Shown in pieces: positions 1 through 9,430 of a DNA stretch of 45,321 bases. The position numbers and the translations under genes are program-made. Origin of the DNA: an uncultured Alphaproteobacteria bacterium (GTDB taxonomy: Bacteria; Pseudomonadota; Alphaproteobacteria; HIMB59). Within the stretch, counting starts at the first letter, position 1; each line of letters opens with the position of its first letter. A model generated the notes under the pieces. It worked only from the letters and a program-made list of their open reading frames with translations, made no database searches and was not told the DNA's origin. The stretch spans positions 1 to 45,321 of the forward strand of contig CACDTV010000009.1 of the NCBI GenBank assembly GCA_902555695.1, read 5' to 3'.

Positions 1-1
1 T

Positions 2-457
2 CTTAAACCAAAAAAACTTAATAAACCTCAATTAAAAGAATTTAATAAATTAAATTTAGAGCCAAAAAAAATAATTAAGGAACAAAGAATAAATTCTGAC
101 GAGGAACTCCTAGAAGTTGGTTCTTCAATTGATCCTAAATTTAAAGTTGGTGATAAAGTTTCAGTACAGTCGAAATCAACTGGTAAAGGTTTTGCTGGTG
201 CTATGAAGAGACACAATTTTAGTGGTATGAGAGCAACACATGGTGTTTCTATTTCTCATAGAGCTCATGGTTCAACAGGTCAAAATCAGAATCCAGGTAA
301 GGTCTTCAAAGGAAAAAAAATGGCTGGTCACTTAGGTGATCAATTAACAACTACTAAAAATTTAGAGGTGCTTTTAATTGATCAAGATAAAAAATTAATA
401 CTTATAAAAGGATCTGTTCCTGGAAAAAATAAATCTATAGTGAAGGTTTTTAAATAA
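2..457 (+). CDS. rplC: 50S ribosomal protein L3, 5'-truncated by the window edge
   Basis: L3 is an early-assembling 23S rRNA-binding protein whose long loop reaches the peptidyl-transferase centre. The frame is open from base 2, and the 151 visible residues correspond to the C-terminal three quarters of the roughly 210-residue family. The [13 protein letters not shown] block and the [17 protein letters not shown] loop are intact; that loop carries the glutamine methylated in E. coli. The stop codon directly abuts the rplD start, as in a standard S10 operon. The start codon and rpsJ would lie upstream of the window. Confidence 0.98.
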   Translation, partial: LKPKKLNKPQLKEFNKLNLEPKKIIKEQRINSDEELLEVGSSIDPKFKVGDKVSVQSKSTGKGFAGAMKRHNFSGMRATHGVSISHRAHGSTGQNQNPGKVFKGKKMAGHLGDQLTTTKNLEVLLIDQDKKLILIKGSVPGKNKSIVKVFK

Positions 458-1024
458 ATGTTTGAACAAATTACACTAAAAGATAAAAATATATCGGAAA
501 AAGCTCTACATTTATCGTTACAAAAAATTTATTCCCATAAACAAGGAAATAATCACAGCCTTGATCGATCTGAAGTTGCAGGTTCAGGAAAAAAACTTTT
601 TAAACAAAAAGGAACTGGAAATGCAAGAGCTGGTAACAAAAAAACAACTCAAAGAAGAGGTGGGGGAAAAGCTTTTGGGCCAAAATTTCATGTGGTTTCG
701 TACAAAGTTAATAAAAAAGTCAAAAAAAGCGCCATAGTTTCATCAATAATTAGTAAAAGTAATAATAAATCACTCTTTGTCTTTGATGAGGAAAAGTTAG
801 ATGAAAAAAATATCTCTGATTTGTTAAAAAAAAACCCAAACAAAATGATTATTTTTGTGCTTAGTAATATAACTGAAAAGAAATTGATTATTAAATTTCA
901 AAACTATAAAAAAATATACTTTCTCTCAGATAAAAGTTATTCAGTTCATACAGCATTAAAATCAGATATGGTGTTGTTTTCAAAAAAATCAACAATTTAT
1001 AATTCATACATAGGTAATAATTAA
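458..1024 (+). CDS. rplD: 50S ribosomal protein L4
   Basis: L4 binds 23S rRNA domain I and sends an extended loop into the exit tunnel. In gammaproteobacteria it also represses its own operon. At 188 residues it is slightly shorter than the E. coli protein (201). The loop is recognisable near residues 45-75, with GSGKKLFKQKGTGNARAG followed by RRGGGKAFGPK. The ATG follows the rplC stop with no gap, so the two are probably translationally coupled. The C-terminal globular half is Lys/Ile/Asn-rich, matching the AT bias of the region. Confidence 0.98.
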   Translation: MFEQITLKDKNISEKALHLSLQKIYSHKQGNNHSLDRSEVAGSGKKLFKQKGTGNARAGNKKTTQRRGGGKAFGPKFHVVSYKVNKKVKKSAIVSSIISKSNNKSLFVFDEEKLDEKNISDLLKKNPNKMIIFVLSNITEKKLIIKFQNYKKIYFLSDKSYSVHTALKSDMVLFSKKSTIYNSYIGNN

Positions 1025-1025
1025 A

Positions 1026-1307
1026 ATGGATCTTAATTTAATTAAAAAACCTGTCATTACAGAAAAATCTACAGCTAATGCTCAATTTAATAAATACATT
1101 TTTGAAGTTCGAAACGATGCAAATAAAATTAATATAAAAAAGGTAATTGAAGAAATATATAAAGTTAAAGTTCAAAAGCTAAATAGTTTAAATGTTAAGA
1201 GCAAACCAAAAGTATTTAAGGGTCAAAGAGGTACAAGATCAGAGCTTAAAAGAATAATAGTTACTCTAAAAGAGGGTAACACCATAGATATGAGTGGCAA
1301 GGTTTAA
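1026..1307 (+). CDS. rplW: 50S ribosomal protein L23
   Basis: L23 lies at the tunnel exit and is the docking site for trigger factor and SRP. The 93-residue product begins with the diagnostic [10 protein letters not shown] motif at residues 7-16, followed by the [20 protein letters not shown] segment. The basic loop after it ([17 protein letters not shown]) is present. One base separates it from rplD and one base separates it from rplB, so the operon is compressed to near its minimum. Confidence 0.98.
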   Translation: MDLNLIKKPVITEKSTANAQFNKYIFEVRNDANKINIKKVIEEIYKVKVQKLNSLNVKSKPKVFKGQRGTRSELKRIIVTLKEGNTIDMSGKV

Positions 1308-1308
1308 T

Positions 1309-2133
1309 ATGGGACTTATAACTTACAAACCAACAACACCTTCTTATAGAAAAACAGTTAAGATCGATAAGTCACAGTTGTTTAAAGGACGCCCAGAAAA
1401 ATCTTTAATACAAGACTTACAACCAAATTCTGGTAGAAACAATACTGGTAAGATTACAATTAGACATAGATCTGGAGGTCACAAGAAGAAATACAGACTA
1501 ATAAATTTTAAAAGAAATAAATTTGATAAAATCGGTACAGTAGAGAGAATAGAATACGATCCTAATAGAAGTGCCTTTATAGCGCTGATTAATTATCAAG
1601 ATATAAAAGAATACATTATTGCTCCTACTGATTTAAAAACTGGCGATAAGGTTATTTCATCAGCCAAAGCAGAGATATCATCTGGTAATGCGATGAAGTT
1701 AAAAAATATACCAACTGGTACCTCTATACACAACATTGAATTAAAACCAGGAGCTGGTGGTAAACTATGCAGATCAGCAGGATCTTTTGCACAGGTACTA
1801 GGAGAACAAGAAAAATATGTAATGGTTAAACTTTCATCCCGCGAAACCAGACTAGTCCATGGTGAATGTATGGCTACGATAGGGGTAGTATCTAATCAAG
1901 ATAATAAAAACAAAAAAATTGGTAAAGCCGGTATTAAAAGACATCTAGGTATAAGACCCACTGTTAGAGGTGTTGTAATGAATCCTGTTGATCACCCACA
2001 CGGCGGAGGAGAAGGAAGAACATCGGGTGGCAGACACCCTTCAACGCCATGGGGCATGAAAACAAAAGGTAAGAAGACAAGAAGAATTAAATTCACATCT
2101 AATATGATCATATCGAGAAGGGCTAAAAAGTAA
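1309..2133 (+). CDS. rplB: 50S ribosomal protein L2
   Basis: L2 is a core 23S rRNA-binding protein needed for subunit association and peptidyl transfer. I chose the ATG at 1309, giving [14 protein letters not shown], over an in-frame ATG 15 bases upstream inside rplW. This start gives 274 residues, against 273 in E. coli, and matches the family N-terminus. The conserved C-terminal segment [22 protein letters not shown], with the functionally important histidine, is intact. The stop overlaps the rpsS start by one base (TAATG). Confidence 0.98.
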   Translation: MGLITYKPTTPSYRKTVKIDKSQLFKGRPEKSLIQDLQPNSGRNNTGKITIRHRSGGHKKKYRLINFKRNKFDKIGTVERIEYDPNRSAFIALINYQDIKEYIIAPTDLKTGDKVISSAKAEISSGNAMKLKNIPTGTSIHNIELKPGAGGKLCRSAGSFAQVLGEQEKYVMVKLSSRETRLVHGECMATIGVVSNQDNKNKKIGKAGIKRHLGIRPTVRGVVMNPVDHPHGGGEGRTSGGRHPSTPWGMKTKGKKTRRIKFTSNMIISRRAKK

Positions 2134-2417
2134 TGGCAAGATCTGTATGGAAAGGACCTTACTTTGATGTAACTCTTTTCAAAAAAGTCAAAAAATCTAA
2201 AGAAGAAAGTTCAAAATCCCCAATTAAAACGTGGTCAAGAAGATCAACAATTATACCTGATTTTGTTGGAGTAACTATTTCCGTCTATAATGGTAAATCT
2301 TTTATACCGGTTTACGTAACTGAAGATATGGTTGGCCATAAACTTGGTGAGTTTTCCCCAACTAGGGTTTTTAAGGGGCATTCAGGTGATAAGAAAGCAG
2401 TCCAGGGTAAAAAATAA
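2133..2417 (+). CDS. rpsS: 30S ribosomal protein S19
   Basis: S19 sits in the head of the small subunit, partners S13 and contacts the A site. The 94-residue product starts [12 protein letters not shown] and contains the [20 protein letters not shown] block and the [21 protein letters not shown]-terminal signature. Its start shares one base with the rplB stop. Two bases separate it from rplV. Nothing about the protein is unusual. Confidence 0.98.
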   Translation: MARSVWKGPYFDVTLFKKVKKSKEESSKSPIKTWSRRSTIIPDFVGVTISVYNGKSFIPVYVTEDMVGHKLGEFSPTRVFKGHSGDKKAVQGKK

Positions 2418-2419
2418 TT

Positions 2420-2761
2420 ATGTCTAAAGAAGTAAAAGCAATCAATAAAATGATTAGAACAAGCTCCCAAAAGCTGAACTTAATTATTAAAGATATAAGA
2501 AAAAAAGATATTAATACAGCTTTAAATATTTTGAAATTTTCAAACAAAAGAGTAAGTAAAGAAGTACTAAAAACTCTAAACTCTGCTGTTGCTAATGCAG
2601 AAAATAATAACAATTTAGATATTGACAAACTTATTGTGAAAGAAGCGTACGTTGGCAAAAGTTTAAGGATGAAAAGATTTAGACCAATGAGTAAGGGAAG
2701 AGCTTTTCAGATTATTAAACCCTTTTCTAGGTTAACTTTAGTTTTAGAGGAGAGATTATAA
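2420..2761 (+). CDS. rplV: 50S ribosomal protein L22
   Basis: L22 lines the exit tunnel and contacts all six 23S domains; mutations in its beta-hairpin give macrolide resistance. The 113-residue protein shows the family fold signatures [26 protein letters not shown], and the hairpin with its [13 protein letters not shown] tip near residues 85-97. The last base of its stop codon is the first base of the rpsC ATG. A GGAG motif within the last codons of rplV provides the ribosome-binding site for rpsC. Confidence 0.98.
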   Translation: MSKEVKAINKMIRTSSQKLNLIIKDIRKKDINTALNILKFSNKRVSKEVLKTLNSAVANAENNNNLDIDKLIVKEAYVGKSLRMKRFRPMSKGRAFQIIKPFSRLTLVLEERL

Positions 2762-3426
2762 TGGGACAGAAAGTTAACCCAACCTCTTTAAGAGTCGGTA
2801 TCAATAAATATTGGCAATCAACTTGGTTTGAAAAGAAAAGCTACTCTACTTTCTTAAAAGAAGATCATAAAATTAGAAATTATATAGAAAAGAATTATTC
2901 AATAGCAGGAATAAGTTCAGTTATCATTGAAAGAGCTGCTGCAAACCTCAAAATTATAATTCATACTTCGAAACCTGGGATTCTAATTGGTAAAAAAGGT
3001 GCGGATATCGAAAAACTAAGAAATAGACTTTCTAAATTATCTGATAAGACTATTTCATTAGATATAAAAGAAATTAAAAAACCTGAAATAGATGCCTCAT
3101 TAGTAGCTGACTCTATTGCTAGACAGCTAGAAAAAAGAGTTGCTTTTAGAAAAGCGATGAAAAAGTCAGGTTTATCGGCAATTAAACTTGGCGCTAAGGG
3201 CATTAAAATCGTATGCGGTGGTAGACTTGGTGGTGCTGAAATAGCAAGATCAGAAAAGTTTTCTGAGGGAAGTGTACCTTTACATACCCTTAGAGCTGAT
3301 ATAGATTACGCTACTGCTCGAGCTTTAACTACTTATGGAATTATTGGAATTAAGGTTTGGCTTTTTAAAGGTGAGAGTAAAAATACAACAAATAGATTAG
3401 AAGATAATAAAGAAAAGACAAATTAA
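2761..3426 (+). CDS. rpsC: 30S ribosomal protein S3
   Basis: S3 forms part of the mRNA entry channel and helicase activity of the small subunit. The 221-residue product begins [14 protein letters not shown]. It carries a type II KH domain with the GxxG loop ([14 protein letters not shown]) around residues 75-90, and the C-terminal S3 domain with [14 protein letters not shown] and the [13 protein letters not shown] strand. The short Lys/Glu/Asn-rich tail is typical. It overlaps both neighbours by one base. Confidence 0.98.
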   Translation: MGQKVNPTSLRVGINKYWQSTWFEKKSYSTFLKEDHKIRNYIEKNYSIAGISSVIIERAAANLKIIIHTSKPGILIGKKGADIEKLRNRLSKLSDKTISLDIKEIKKPEIDASLVADSIARQLEKRVAFRKAMKKSGLSAIKLGAKGIKIVCGGRLGGAEIARSEKFSEGSVPLHTLRADIDYATARALTTYGIIGIKVWLFKGESKNTTNRLEDNKEKTN

Positions 3427-3839
3427 TGTTATTACCAAAGAATACAAAACATAGAAAACAGCATAAAGGTAGAATTCACGGTAGTGCCAAGGGTAATTAT
3501 GAACTAACATTTGGTTATTATGGACTTAAATCATTAGATGCTGAGAGAGTAACAGCAAGGCAAATTGAGGCATCCAGAAGAGCTATCACTAGATTTTTAA
3601 AAAGAGCTGGAAGACTTTGGATTAGAGTTTTCCCAGACGTACCAGTTTCAGCAAAACCTGCAGAAGTTAGAATGGGTAAAGGAAAAGGCGCAATAGATAG
3701 ATGGGTCTGCAGAGTAAAACCTGGAACTATTATGTTTGAGGTTGATGGTGTTGATAAGCATTTAGCAAAAAAAGCCTTTCAACTTGCATCTGCTAAATTA
3801 CCTGTAAAAACAACATTCGTATCATTGGATCAATTTTAA
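3426..3839 (+). CDS. rplP: 50S ribosomal protein L16
   Basis: L16 binds near the A site and is required late in 50S assembly. The 137-residue protein opens with [16 protein letters not shown] and keeps the [15 protein letters not shown] segment, which carries the arginine hydroxylated in E. coli. It also keeps the [17 protein letters not shown] loop. Its start overlaps the rpsC stop by one base, and its stop overlaps the rpmC ATG by one base. Confidence 0.98.
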   Translation: MLLPKNTKHRKQHKGRIHGSAKGNYELTFGYYGLKSLDAERVTARQIEASRRAITRFLKRAGRLWIRVFPDVPVSAKPAEVRMGKGKGAIDRWVCRVKPGTIMFEVDGVDKHLAKKAFQLASAKLPVKTTFVSLDQF

Positions 3840-3994
3840 TGGCTGATAAAGATATAAATAGTTTAAAAAAAGAGTTATTTAACCTTAAAATTATGAAGAA
3901 AAGTGGTCAACTCACAGATACCTCTCAATTTAAAAAAGTTAAAAAGCAAATCGCATCACTATTAACAAAAGAAAGGCTAAATAAAAATGCCTAA
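3839..3994 (+). CDS. rpmC: 50S ribosomal protein L29
   Basis: This short gene fills the gap between rplP and rpsQ. Translation from the ATG that shares a base with the rplP stop gives 51 residues: [20 protein letters not shown], then [20 protein letters not shown], then [11 protein letters not shown]. The two-helix hairpin pattern (LKKELFNLK ... [16 protein letters not shown]) is that of L29, which borders the tunnel exit next to L23. At 51 residues it is shorter than the usual 60-70. It overlaps the rpsQ start by eight bases. Position and pattern together leave little doubt. Confidence 0.93.
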   Translation: MADKDINSLKKELFNLKIMKKSGQLTDTSQFKKVKKQIASLLTKERLNKNA

Positions 3995-4214
3995 ACGTAT
4001 TTTAACTGGAAAAGTTGTAAAAAAATCTGGTTACAAAACCATATCTGTGTTGGTGACAAGACAGACTACCCATCCTGTTTATAAAAAAATAATAAGAGTC
4101 TCAAAAAAGTATCTAGCTCATGATAGTGACAATAAAATGATTGTTGGGGAGTCTGTAAGAATTCGAGAAACTAGACCTATTTCTAAAAATAAATCATGGG
4201 AAGTTATTAAATAA
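3987..4214 (+). CDS. rpsQ: 30S ribosomal protein S17
   Basis: S17 is a primary 16S rRNA-binding protein with an OB fold. The 75-residue product contains [18 protein letters not shown] at the N-terminus and the signature [18 protein letters not shown] near residues 29-46, followed by [18 protein letters not shown]. The start lies inside the last codons of rpmC, and its stop shares one base with the rplN ATG, so translation of the three genes is likely coupled. Confidence 0.98.
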   Translation: MPKRILTGKVVKKSGYKTISVLVTRQTTHPVYKKIIRVSKKYLAHDSDNKMIVGESVRIRETRPISKNKSWEVIK

Positions 4215-4582
4215 TGATACAGGCAGAGTCAAATTTACAAGTAGCAGATAATTCTGGAGCTCGATTAATAAGCTGCATAAAAGTTATCGGTGGATCAAAA
4301 AGAAGATATGCAAGAATAGGAGATATTATTGTTGTTTCAGTCAAGGATGCTATTCCAAGGTCTAAAGTGAAAAAGGGTGAAGTTCAAAGAGCGATAATAG
4401 TAAGAACAAAAAAACCATTGATTAGAGAAGATGGTACATCAATTAAATTTGACTCTAATGCAGCCGTTCTATTAGACAAACAAAATGAACCTATTGGAAC
4501 AAGGATTTTTGGACCCGTTACAAGAGAGCTTAGAAAAAGAAATATGATGAAAATAGTTAGTTTAGCTCCTGAGGTATTATAA
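4214..4582 (+). CDS. rplN: 50S ribosomal protein L14
   Basis: L14 forms an inter-subunit bridge and is the binding site of the silencing factor RsfS. The 122-residue length equals that of the family. The N-terminus [18 protein letters not shown] and the [21 protein letters not shown] segment are near-consensus, as is the C-terminal [15 protein letters not shown] motif within its last codons serves as the ribosome-binding site for rplX. Confidence 0.98.
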   Translation: MIQAESNLQVADNSGARLISCIKVIGGSKRRYARIGDIIVVSVKDAIPRSKVKKGEVQRAIIVRTKKPLIREDGTSIKFDSNAAVLLDKQNEPIGTRIFGPVTRELRKRNMMKIVSLAPEVL

Positions 4583-4890
4583 TGATTAAAAAATACAAAA
4601 AAGGTGACGAAGTGATTGTTAGAGTAGGAAAAGATAAAGGTAAGATTGGAAAGATTTCAAAAATAATAAACTCTACTGATAAAGTTGTAATTTCTGGTGT
4701 CAACGTAAGTAAAAAACATCAAAAACCATCCCAAGAGTCTAAAGGGGGTATTGTTGATAAAGAAATGCCAATTCATATATCAAATATTTTGGCCTATGAC
4801 TCTAAATCTAAAAAATCATCAAAAGTTGGTTTTAAAATTGATAGTGGAAAAAAAGTTAGAATTTTAAAATCATCAGGTGACAAATACTAA
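4582..4890 (+). CDS. rplX: 50S ribosomal protein L24
   Basis: L24 initiates large-subunit assembly and lies near the tunnel exit. The 102-residue protein starts with a KOW motif (KKGDEVIVRVGKDKGKIGKI, residues 5-24). The GVNVSKKHQKPSQESKGGIVDKEMPI block that follows is typical of bacterial L24. It is joined to rplN and rplE by one-base stop/start overlaps. Confidence 0.98.
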   Translation: MIKKYKKGDEVIVRVGKDKGKIGKISKIINSTDKVVISGVNVSKKHQKPSQESKGGIVDKEMPIHISNILAYDSKSKKSSKVGFKIDSGKKVRILKSSGDKY

Positions 4891-5426
4891 TGTCAAATTC
4901 AGTTCAAGAACTTTTCAATGTCTCTGACCAGCTAGCAAAAAATTTAGAAATATCTCATAAGCTTGCTGTTCCAAAAATATCAAAAATAGTAATCAACGCT
5001 GGTATTGGAGCTATCAAAGAGGATAACAAAGCTATTGAAAAAATAAAAAAAGATTTATCTCTCATAACTGGTCAATCACCTGTTGTTAGAATGTCAAAAA
5101 AGGCTATTGCCTCCTTTAAAGTTAGAAAAGGAATGCCAGTAGGACTTTCTGTTACTCTCAGAAAAAATATGATGATGGAGTTTTACGATAGACTCGTAAA
5201 TATTGCCATGCCTCGTATTAAAGACTTCAGAGGCTATAACAAAAAGTCATTTGATGGCCAAGGTAACATTACCATAGGTATTAAAGATCATATTATTTTT
5301 CCCGAAATTAGCGTTGAAAATGTTGAAAATATCTTCGGTTTTGATATCACTATTGCCACTTCTGCAAATAATGACAAAGAGGGGTATGAACTTTTAAAAT
5401 TAATGAACTTTCCATTTCTGAATTAA
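4890..5426 (+). CDS. rplE: 50S ribosomal protein L5
   Basis: L5 binds 5S rRNA and forms part of the central protuberance. The 178-residue product has the expected length. Signatures present are [14 protein letters not shown], the [25 protein letters not shown] loop, and [22 protein letters not shown]. The C-terminal [20 protein letters not shown] matches the family end. Two bases separate it from rpsN. Confidence 0.98.
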   Translation: MSNSVQELFNVSDQLAKNLEISHKLAVPKISKIVINAGIGAIKEDNKAIEKIKKDLSLITGQSPVVRMSKKAIASFKVRKGMPVGLSVTLRKNMMMEFYDRLVNIAMPRIKDFRGYNKKSFDGQGNITIGIKDHIIFPEISVENVENIFGFDITIATSANNDKEGYELLKLMNFPFLN

Positions 5427-5428
5427 TC

Positions 5429-5734
5429 ATGGCAAAACAAAGCGCAATACAAAAAAATATAAATAGAAAAGTACTGATAGATAGGCTCAGTGAAAAAAGA
5501 AAAAAATTAAAAAGCCTTCTATCTAACAAAGATTTACCATTTGAAGAAAGAGTAAAGATACAAATGAAACTTGAGTCCTTACCAAGAAATTCTTCAAGAA
5601 TAAGATACCGAAACAGATGTTTCCTATCTGGTAGGCCTCGTGGTGTTTATAGTAAATTTAATTTATCTAGAATTGCTATCAGAGACATGGCTGGTAAGGG
5701 TCAAATTCCAGGTCTAACGAAAGCGAGTTGGTAG
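5429..5734 (+). CDS. rpsN: 30S ribosomal protein S14, zinc-independent type
   Basis: S14 is a head protein of the small subunit. At 101 residues, and lacking the paired CxxC motifs, it belongs to the longer zinc-independent (C-minus) class. The C-terminal signature [19 protein letters not shown] followed by [11 protein letters not shown] is intact. It lies between rplE and rpsH with gaps of two and one bases. Confidence 0.98.
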   Translation: MAKQSAIQKNINRKVLIDRLSEKRKKLKSLLSNKDLPFEERVKIQMKLESLPRNSSRIRYRNRCFLSGRPRGVYSKFNLSRIAIRDMAGKGQIPGLTKASW

Positions 5735-5735
5735 T

Positions 5736-6122
5736 ATGAGTGACACATTAGCAGATATGATCACTAGAATAAGAAATGGCCAAAAAGCCAATAAAGTTTC
5801 AGTTAAAGCAATATTTTCAAAATTAAATGTTAATGTTTGTGATGTCCTCAAAAAAGAGGGATATATTGACAATTTTGAAATTTTAGGTGATACAAAGAAA
5901 GATATTTCAATTACTCTTAAATATTACAAAGGTTCACCGTTAATTAATAAAATCGAAAAGATTACAAAACAAGGTTGTAGAGTTTATAGTTCTGTAGATG
6001 AAATTCCTAAGACTATCGGAGGTTTAGGTACTACGATTTTATCAACCTCAAAGGGTGTTATGTCAGACTCAGACGCTAGAGACCAAAAAGTAGGAGGGGA
6101 AGTGCTAATAAGCGTTTTCTAA
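5736..6122 (+). CDS. rpsH: 30S ribosomal protein S8
   Basis: S8 binds the central 16S domain and, in enterobacteria, represses the spc operon. The 128-residue product begins SDTLADMITRIRNGQ and has the C-terminal signature SSVDEIPKTIGGLGTTILSTSKGVMSDSDA. It ends VGGEVLISVF, where most orthologues have an aromatic near the end of a similar strand. The spacing to rplF is three bases. Confidence 0.98.
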   Translation: MSDTLADMITRIRNGQKANKVSVKAIFSKLNVNVCDVLKKEGYIDNFEILGDTKKDISITLKYYKGSPLINKIEKITKQGCRVYSSVDEIPKTIGGLGTTILSTSKGVMSDSDARDQKVGGEVLISVF

Positions 6123-6125
6123 GAT

Positions 6126-6641
6126 ATGTCAAGATTAGCAAGAAACCCTATTAATATTCCTGAAGATATAAAAGTTTCTATGAATGATAACCAAATTAAT
6201 TTTGAAGGAAAGTTGGGAAAATCATCAACTGTTCTTCCTGTTGGAATTAAAGTTGATCATAAAGATAATCTTTTACATTTCTCTGGAGAAAATAAAGCAC
6301 TTCTTGGAACTATCTATGCAAATGTTAAGAATGAAATTATTGGTAATTCAAAAGGATTTGAAAAAAGACTTGAACTAATTGGAACTGGATACAAAGCTAA
6401 TGTTTCTGGAAAAAAGCTCGTCTTATCACTTGGTTTTAGTCACGATATCAACTTTGATATCCCTGAGGGTATTTCTATAAAAGTTGAAAAAAATATTGTT
6501 GTAGTTACTGGCACAAGTAAACAATTAGTTGGTCAAGTTGCAGCTGAAATCAAGTCATTTAGAAAGCCAGAGCCTTATAAAGGTAAGGGTGTTCGATATG
6601 AAGGTGAAAGAATTTATAGAAAAGAAGGTAAGAAAAAATAA
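6126..6641 (+). CDS. rplF: 50S ribosomal protein L6
   Basis: L6 has two similar alpha/beta domains and sits near the factor-binding site. The 171-residue product begins MSRLARNPINIPEDIKVSM and ends with the L6 signature EIKSFRKPEPYKGKGVRYEG then RIYRKEGKKK, which marks the second domain. Length matches the family (about 177). The stop shares one base with the rplR start. Confidence 0.98.
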   Translation: MSRLARNPINIPEDIKVSMNDNQINFEGKLGKSSTVLPVGIKVDHKDNLLHFSGENKALLGTIYANVKNEIIGNSKGFEKRLELIGTGYKANVSGKKLVLSLGFSHDINFDIPEGISIKVEKNIVVVTGTSKQLVGQVAAEIKSFRKPEPYKGKGVRYEGERIYRKEGKKK

Positions 6642-6988
6642 TGAATAAAGATAAAACTAGAGCTGACCGTAGAAAATTAAGAGTTAGAAAAAAACTGAAT
6701 AATATAAAAAAACATAAACTCTTAGTTTTTAGATCCTCCAAACACATTTATGCTTCAGTTTTATCTGAGAGTAATGATAAAACATTATGCTCATTTTCTT
6801 CAGTTAAATTAGAGAAAGCTGAAGGACAAAAAAAAGTTGATGTAGCTAAAATCGTTGGCTCAAAAATTGCAGAACTAGCTATTGAAAAAGGTATTAAAGA
6901 AGTAAAATTTGATAAAGGGTCATATAAGTACCATGGAAGGCTTAAAGTATTAGCTGATGCAGCAAGAGAAAAGGGTTTATCGTTTTAA
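6641..6988 (+). CDS. rplR: 50S ribosomal protein L18
   Basis: L18 binds 5S rRNA together with L5. The 115-residue product has a basic N-terminus ([20 protein letters not shown]), the [14 protein letters not shown] strand and the C-terminal [24 protein letters not shown] signature. One-base overlaps link it to rplF and rpsE. Confidence 0.98.
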   Translation: MNKDKTRADRRKLRVRKKLNNIKKHKLLVFRSSKHIYASVLSESNDKTLCSFSSVKLEKAEGQKKVDVAKIVGSKIAELAIEKGIKEVKFDKGSYKYHGRLKVLADAAREKGLSF

Positions 6989-7500
6989 TGTTAGAAAACA
7001 ATACAAATAAAGAATTAATAGAAAAGCTTATTTCAGTTAGAAGAGTATCTAAAGTTGTCAAAGGTGGAAGAAGATTTGGATTTGCTGCCCTTGTTGTAAG
7101 CGGTGATGGACAAGGTAGAGTTGGTTTTGGATCAGGAAAAGCTAAAGAAGTACCTGAAGCAATTAGAAAAGCATCTGAGGAAGCCAAGAAAACTATGGTT
7201 AGAATTCCTTTAAGAGAGGGTAGAACTATTCACCATGATGTAAAAGCTAAATTTTCCTCAAGCACAGTAATTTTAAGATCTGCTCCAAAAGGAACAGGCA
7301 TTATATCTGGCGGTCCATCTAGAGCTATTTTTGAGGCATTAGGCATTTCAGACGTTGTGTCTAAAGCTATTGGAACAAAAAATCCACACAATATTGTTCG
7401 ATCAACAATTAAAGCATTAAAAAGTATCAATACACCAAAATCAGTGTCTGCTAGAAGAAGCATAGAGATAAATTCCGTTATCAGCAAAAGAGAGAATTAA
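6988..7500 (+). CDS. rpsE: 30S ribosomal protein S5
   Basis: S5 acts in decoding accuracy and mRNA unwinding. The 170-residue product shows the dsRBD-like N-terminal domain ([40 protein letters not shown]) and the C-terminal domain with [20 protein letters not shown] and [13 protein letters not shown]. The gene usually found next, rpmD (L30), is absent: only two bases separate its stop from the next start. Confidence 0.98.
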   Translation: MLENNTNKELIEKLISVRRVSKVVKGGRRFGFAALVVSGDGQGRVGFGSGKAKEVPEAIRKASEEAKKTMVRIPLREGRTIHHDVKAKFSSSTVILRSAPKGTGIISGGPSRAIFEALGISDVVSKAIGTKNPHNIVRSTIKALKSINTPKSVSARRSIEINSVISKREN

Positions 7501-7502
7501 AT

Positions 7503-7937
7503 ATGATCAATAAAATTTCAAAACAACACCAATCAAGCAGAAAAAGAAAAGGTAAAGGTATTGGTTCTGGATTAGGAAAAACAGCTGGTAGGGGCCACAA
7601 AGGTCAAAAATCAAGGTCAGGTGTTGCTGTTAGAAATTTTGAGGGTGGTCAAATGCCTATTTATAGAAAAACTCCAAAAAGAGGTTTTAACTCATTAAAA
7701 AAAATAAATCCTAAATCTTTAACTTTGTCTTTAGTAAGTTTTAATAAGTTTAAAGAAAATTCTCTAATTGATAATAATTTTTTAATTCAAGAGGGTTTCT
7801 TAAAAAAGAAAGATCATAAAAAATCAATTAAACTAATAGACTCAATTCAGTTTAAAAAAAAACTTCAATTTAAAAATTTTAAGGTAACTCCTGGTGCCAA
7901 AAAAAGGATAGAAGAACTAGGTGGATCAACCTCATAA
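7503..7937 (+). CDS. rplO: 50S ribosomal protein L15
   Basis: L15 is a late-assembly 23S-binding protein. The basic glycine-rich N-terminal half ([40 protein letters not shown]) is characteristic, followed by [11 protein letters not shown]. The C-terminal [14 protein letters not shown] strand is present. It has 144 residues, as expected. It follows rpsE directly and is followed by secY after nine bases. Confidence 0.98.
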   Translation: MINKISKQHQSSRKRKGKGIGSGLGKTAGRGHKGQKSRSGVAVRNFEGGQMPIYRKTPKRGFNSLKKINPKSLTLSLVSFNKFKENSLIDNNFLIQEGFLKKKDHKKSIKLIDSIQFKKKLQFKNFKVTPGAKKRIEELGGSTS

Positions 7938-7946
7938 TTTTAGATT

Positions 7947-9275
7947 ATGAATATAAAAGTACCAAATATTGACTATAGCGAAGCAATAAAAAGCTCAGGC
8001 TTATTTAAAAAATTAGGTTTTGTTTTATTTGCAATAGCTGTTTATCGTCTTGGAACATATATTCCTGTGCCTGGTATTAACTCAGCTGTTTTAGAACAAA
8101 TATTTGAACAACATCGTGGAGGGATTTTAGGAATATTTGATATGTTTTCAGGTGGCGCTTTAATGCGCATGTCTATATTTACACTAGGTGTTATGCCTTA
8201 TATTTCCGCATCTATCATAATGACATTGATGCAGTCATCCTTTGATAGTTTAAAAGCTCTTAAAGAACAGGGCACGCAAGGTAGGAAAAAAATCCAACAA
8301 TACACAAGATATTTAACAATAGTTTTAGGACTTTTCCAAAGTTATGGTATTTCAAATGGTATATTAAATTTATCAGACACAGTAGATCCAACTTTAGGAA
8401 GCGTAGCTTTTTTTCAAATTTCAGCAGTTATAACAATGACATCTGGAACTATCTTTTTAATGTGGTTGGGTGAACAGATAACAGAAAATGGTTTTGGAAG
8501 CGGAATTTCAATTATAATCTTCTCAGGAATCGTAGCTAATCTTCCTTTTGCTATCTTCAATACATTTGAACTAGGAAGAACTGGTGCTCTATCAGCTATT
8601 GCAATTATATCCATAATTTTTTTACTTCTTATACTAATAGTAATTATTGTATTTATAGAAAGAGCTCAAAGAAGATTATTAGTTCAATATCCAAAACGCC
8701 AAGTAGGCAATAAAGTATTTGGAGGTCAATCTTCTTATTTACCAATAAAAATAAATATTTCTGGTGTTATACCTGCTATTTTTGCGTCATCATTGTTACT
8801 ATTTCCCAATACTATTTCTAATTTTTCACCTGAAAGCTCTGGTTTCCTATCTAGTTTAGGATTTTACTTATCTCATGGAAAACCACTGTACATGGCGTTT
8901 TTCTTTGGTTTGATTGTTTTCTTTGCATTTTTTTATACTAGTATTGTTTTCAACCCTAAAGAACAGGCAGAAAATTTAAGAAACAACGGAGGTTTTGTTT
9001 TAGGGTATAGACCAGGTGAGCAAACAGCTACTTACTTAGAACATGTCATATATAGGCTAACTTTTGTAGGTGCTATTTATTTAGGTTTAATTGCCTTAAT
9101 TCCTGAATTTTTAATTGCTAGACTATCAGTTCCTTTTTATTTAGGAGGCACAAGTCTTTTGATAGTCGTTATTGTGGCAATGGATTTCTTTTCACAGATA
9201 CAAACACAATTATTTTCATCTCAATATGAAAAATTATTAAGTAAAAATAAAATTTATAAAAGTAAATGGTTATAG
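7947..9275 (+). CDS. secY: Preprotein translocase subunit SecY
   Basis: SecY is the channel-forming subunit of the Sec translocase in the inner membrane, partner of SecE (encoded near 35.9 kb). The 442-residue product has the ten hydrophobic helices of the family. Landmarks include YRLGTYIPVPGIN near residue 32, GGALMRMSIFTLGVMPYISA in the TM2 region, NGFGSGISIIIFSGIVANLP, and the cytoplasmic loop FNPKEQAENLRNNGGFVLGY needed for SecA contact. The last ten bases overlap the adk start, the usual arrangement. Confidence 0.98.
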   Translation: MNIKVPNIDYSEAIKSSGLFKKLGFVLFAIAVYRLGTYIPVPGINSAVLEQIFEQHRGGILGIFDMFSGGALMRMSIFTLGVMPYISASIIMTLMQSSFDSLKALKEQGTQGRKKIQQYTRYLTIVLGLFQSYGISNGILNLSDTVDPTLGSVAFFQISAVITMTSGTIFLMWLGEQITENGFGSGISIIIFSGIVANLPFAIFNTFELGRTGALSAIAIISIIFLLLILIVIIVFIERAQRRLLVQYPKRQVGNKVFGGQSSYLPIKINISGVIPAIFASSLLLFPNTISNFSPESSGFLSSLGFYLSHGKPLYMAFFFGLIVFFAFFYTSIVFNPKEQAENLRNNGGFVLGYRPGEQTATYLEHVIYRLTFVGAIYLGLIALIPEFLIARLSVPFYLGGTSLLIVVIVAMDFFSQIQTQLFSSQYEKLLSKNKIYKSKWL

Positions 9276-9430
9276 TATTTATTGGCCCTCCAGGTTGTGG
9301 TAAGGGTACGCAAGCAAACATTTTAAAAGAGAGTATTTTACCTGATCTGAACATTTTAACTGTTAGTTCTCTTTTGAAAGAGAAATCTCAAGATGAGAGT
9401 ATTTTGGGAAAAGATATTAAAAGAAAATGA
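9266..9430 (+). pseudogene. adk: Adenylate kinase, N-terminal fragment only
   Basis: Adenylate kinase interconverts AMP, ADP and ATP and is essential. The first 54 codons are present: MVIVFIGPPGCGKGTQ with an intact P-loop (G7-T15), the LTVSSLLKE segment that corresponds to the family LSTGDLLR, and LGKDIKRK, which corresponds to LGKKIKEI. Then TGA ends the frame. The AMP-binding remainder, the LID, the core and about 160 further residues are missing. What follows is murF sequence in another frame. The start overlaps secY as expected, so the 5' end is authentic and only the 3' part is lost. The fragment cannot be a working enzyme. Confidence 0.9.

Noticed and set aside
7501..7502. A degenerate rpmD remnant
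   Set aside because: Only two bases lie between rpsE and rplO, so no remnant is present.
9393..9420. The ATG at 9393 as the genuine MurF start with a naturally short N-terminus
   Set aside because: The bases from 9393 to about 9410 encode conserved adenylate kinase sequence in the overlapping frame, and the MRVFWE residues do not resemble any MurF N-terminus. The P-loop also sits too close to the start.
9266..9430. A functional mini-adenylate kinase
   Set aside because: Only the P-loop and first helices are present. The AMP site, LID domain and most of the core are missing.
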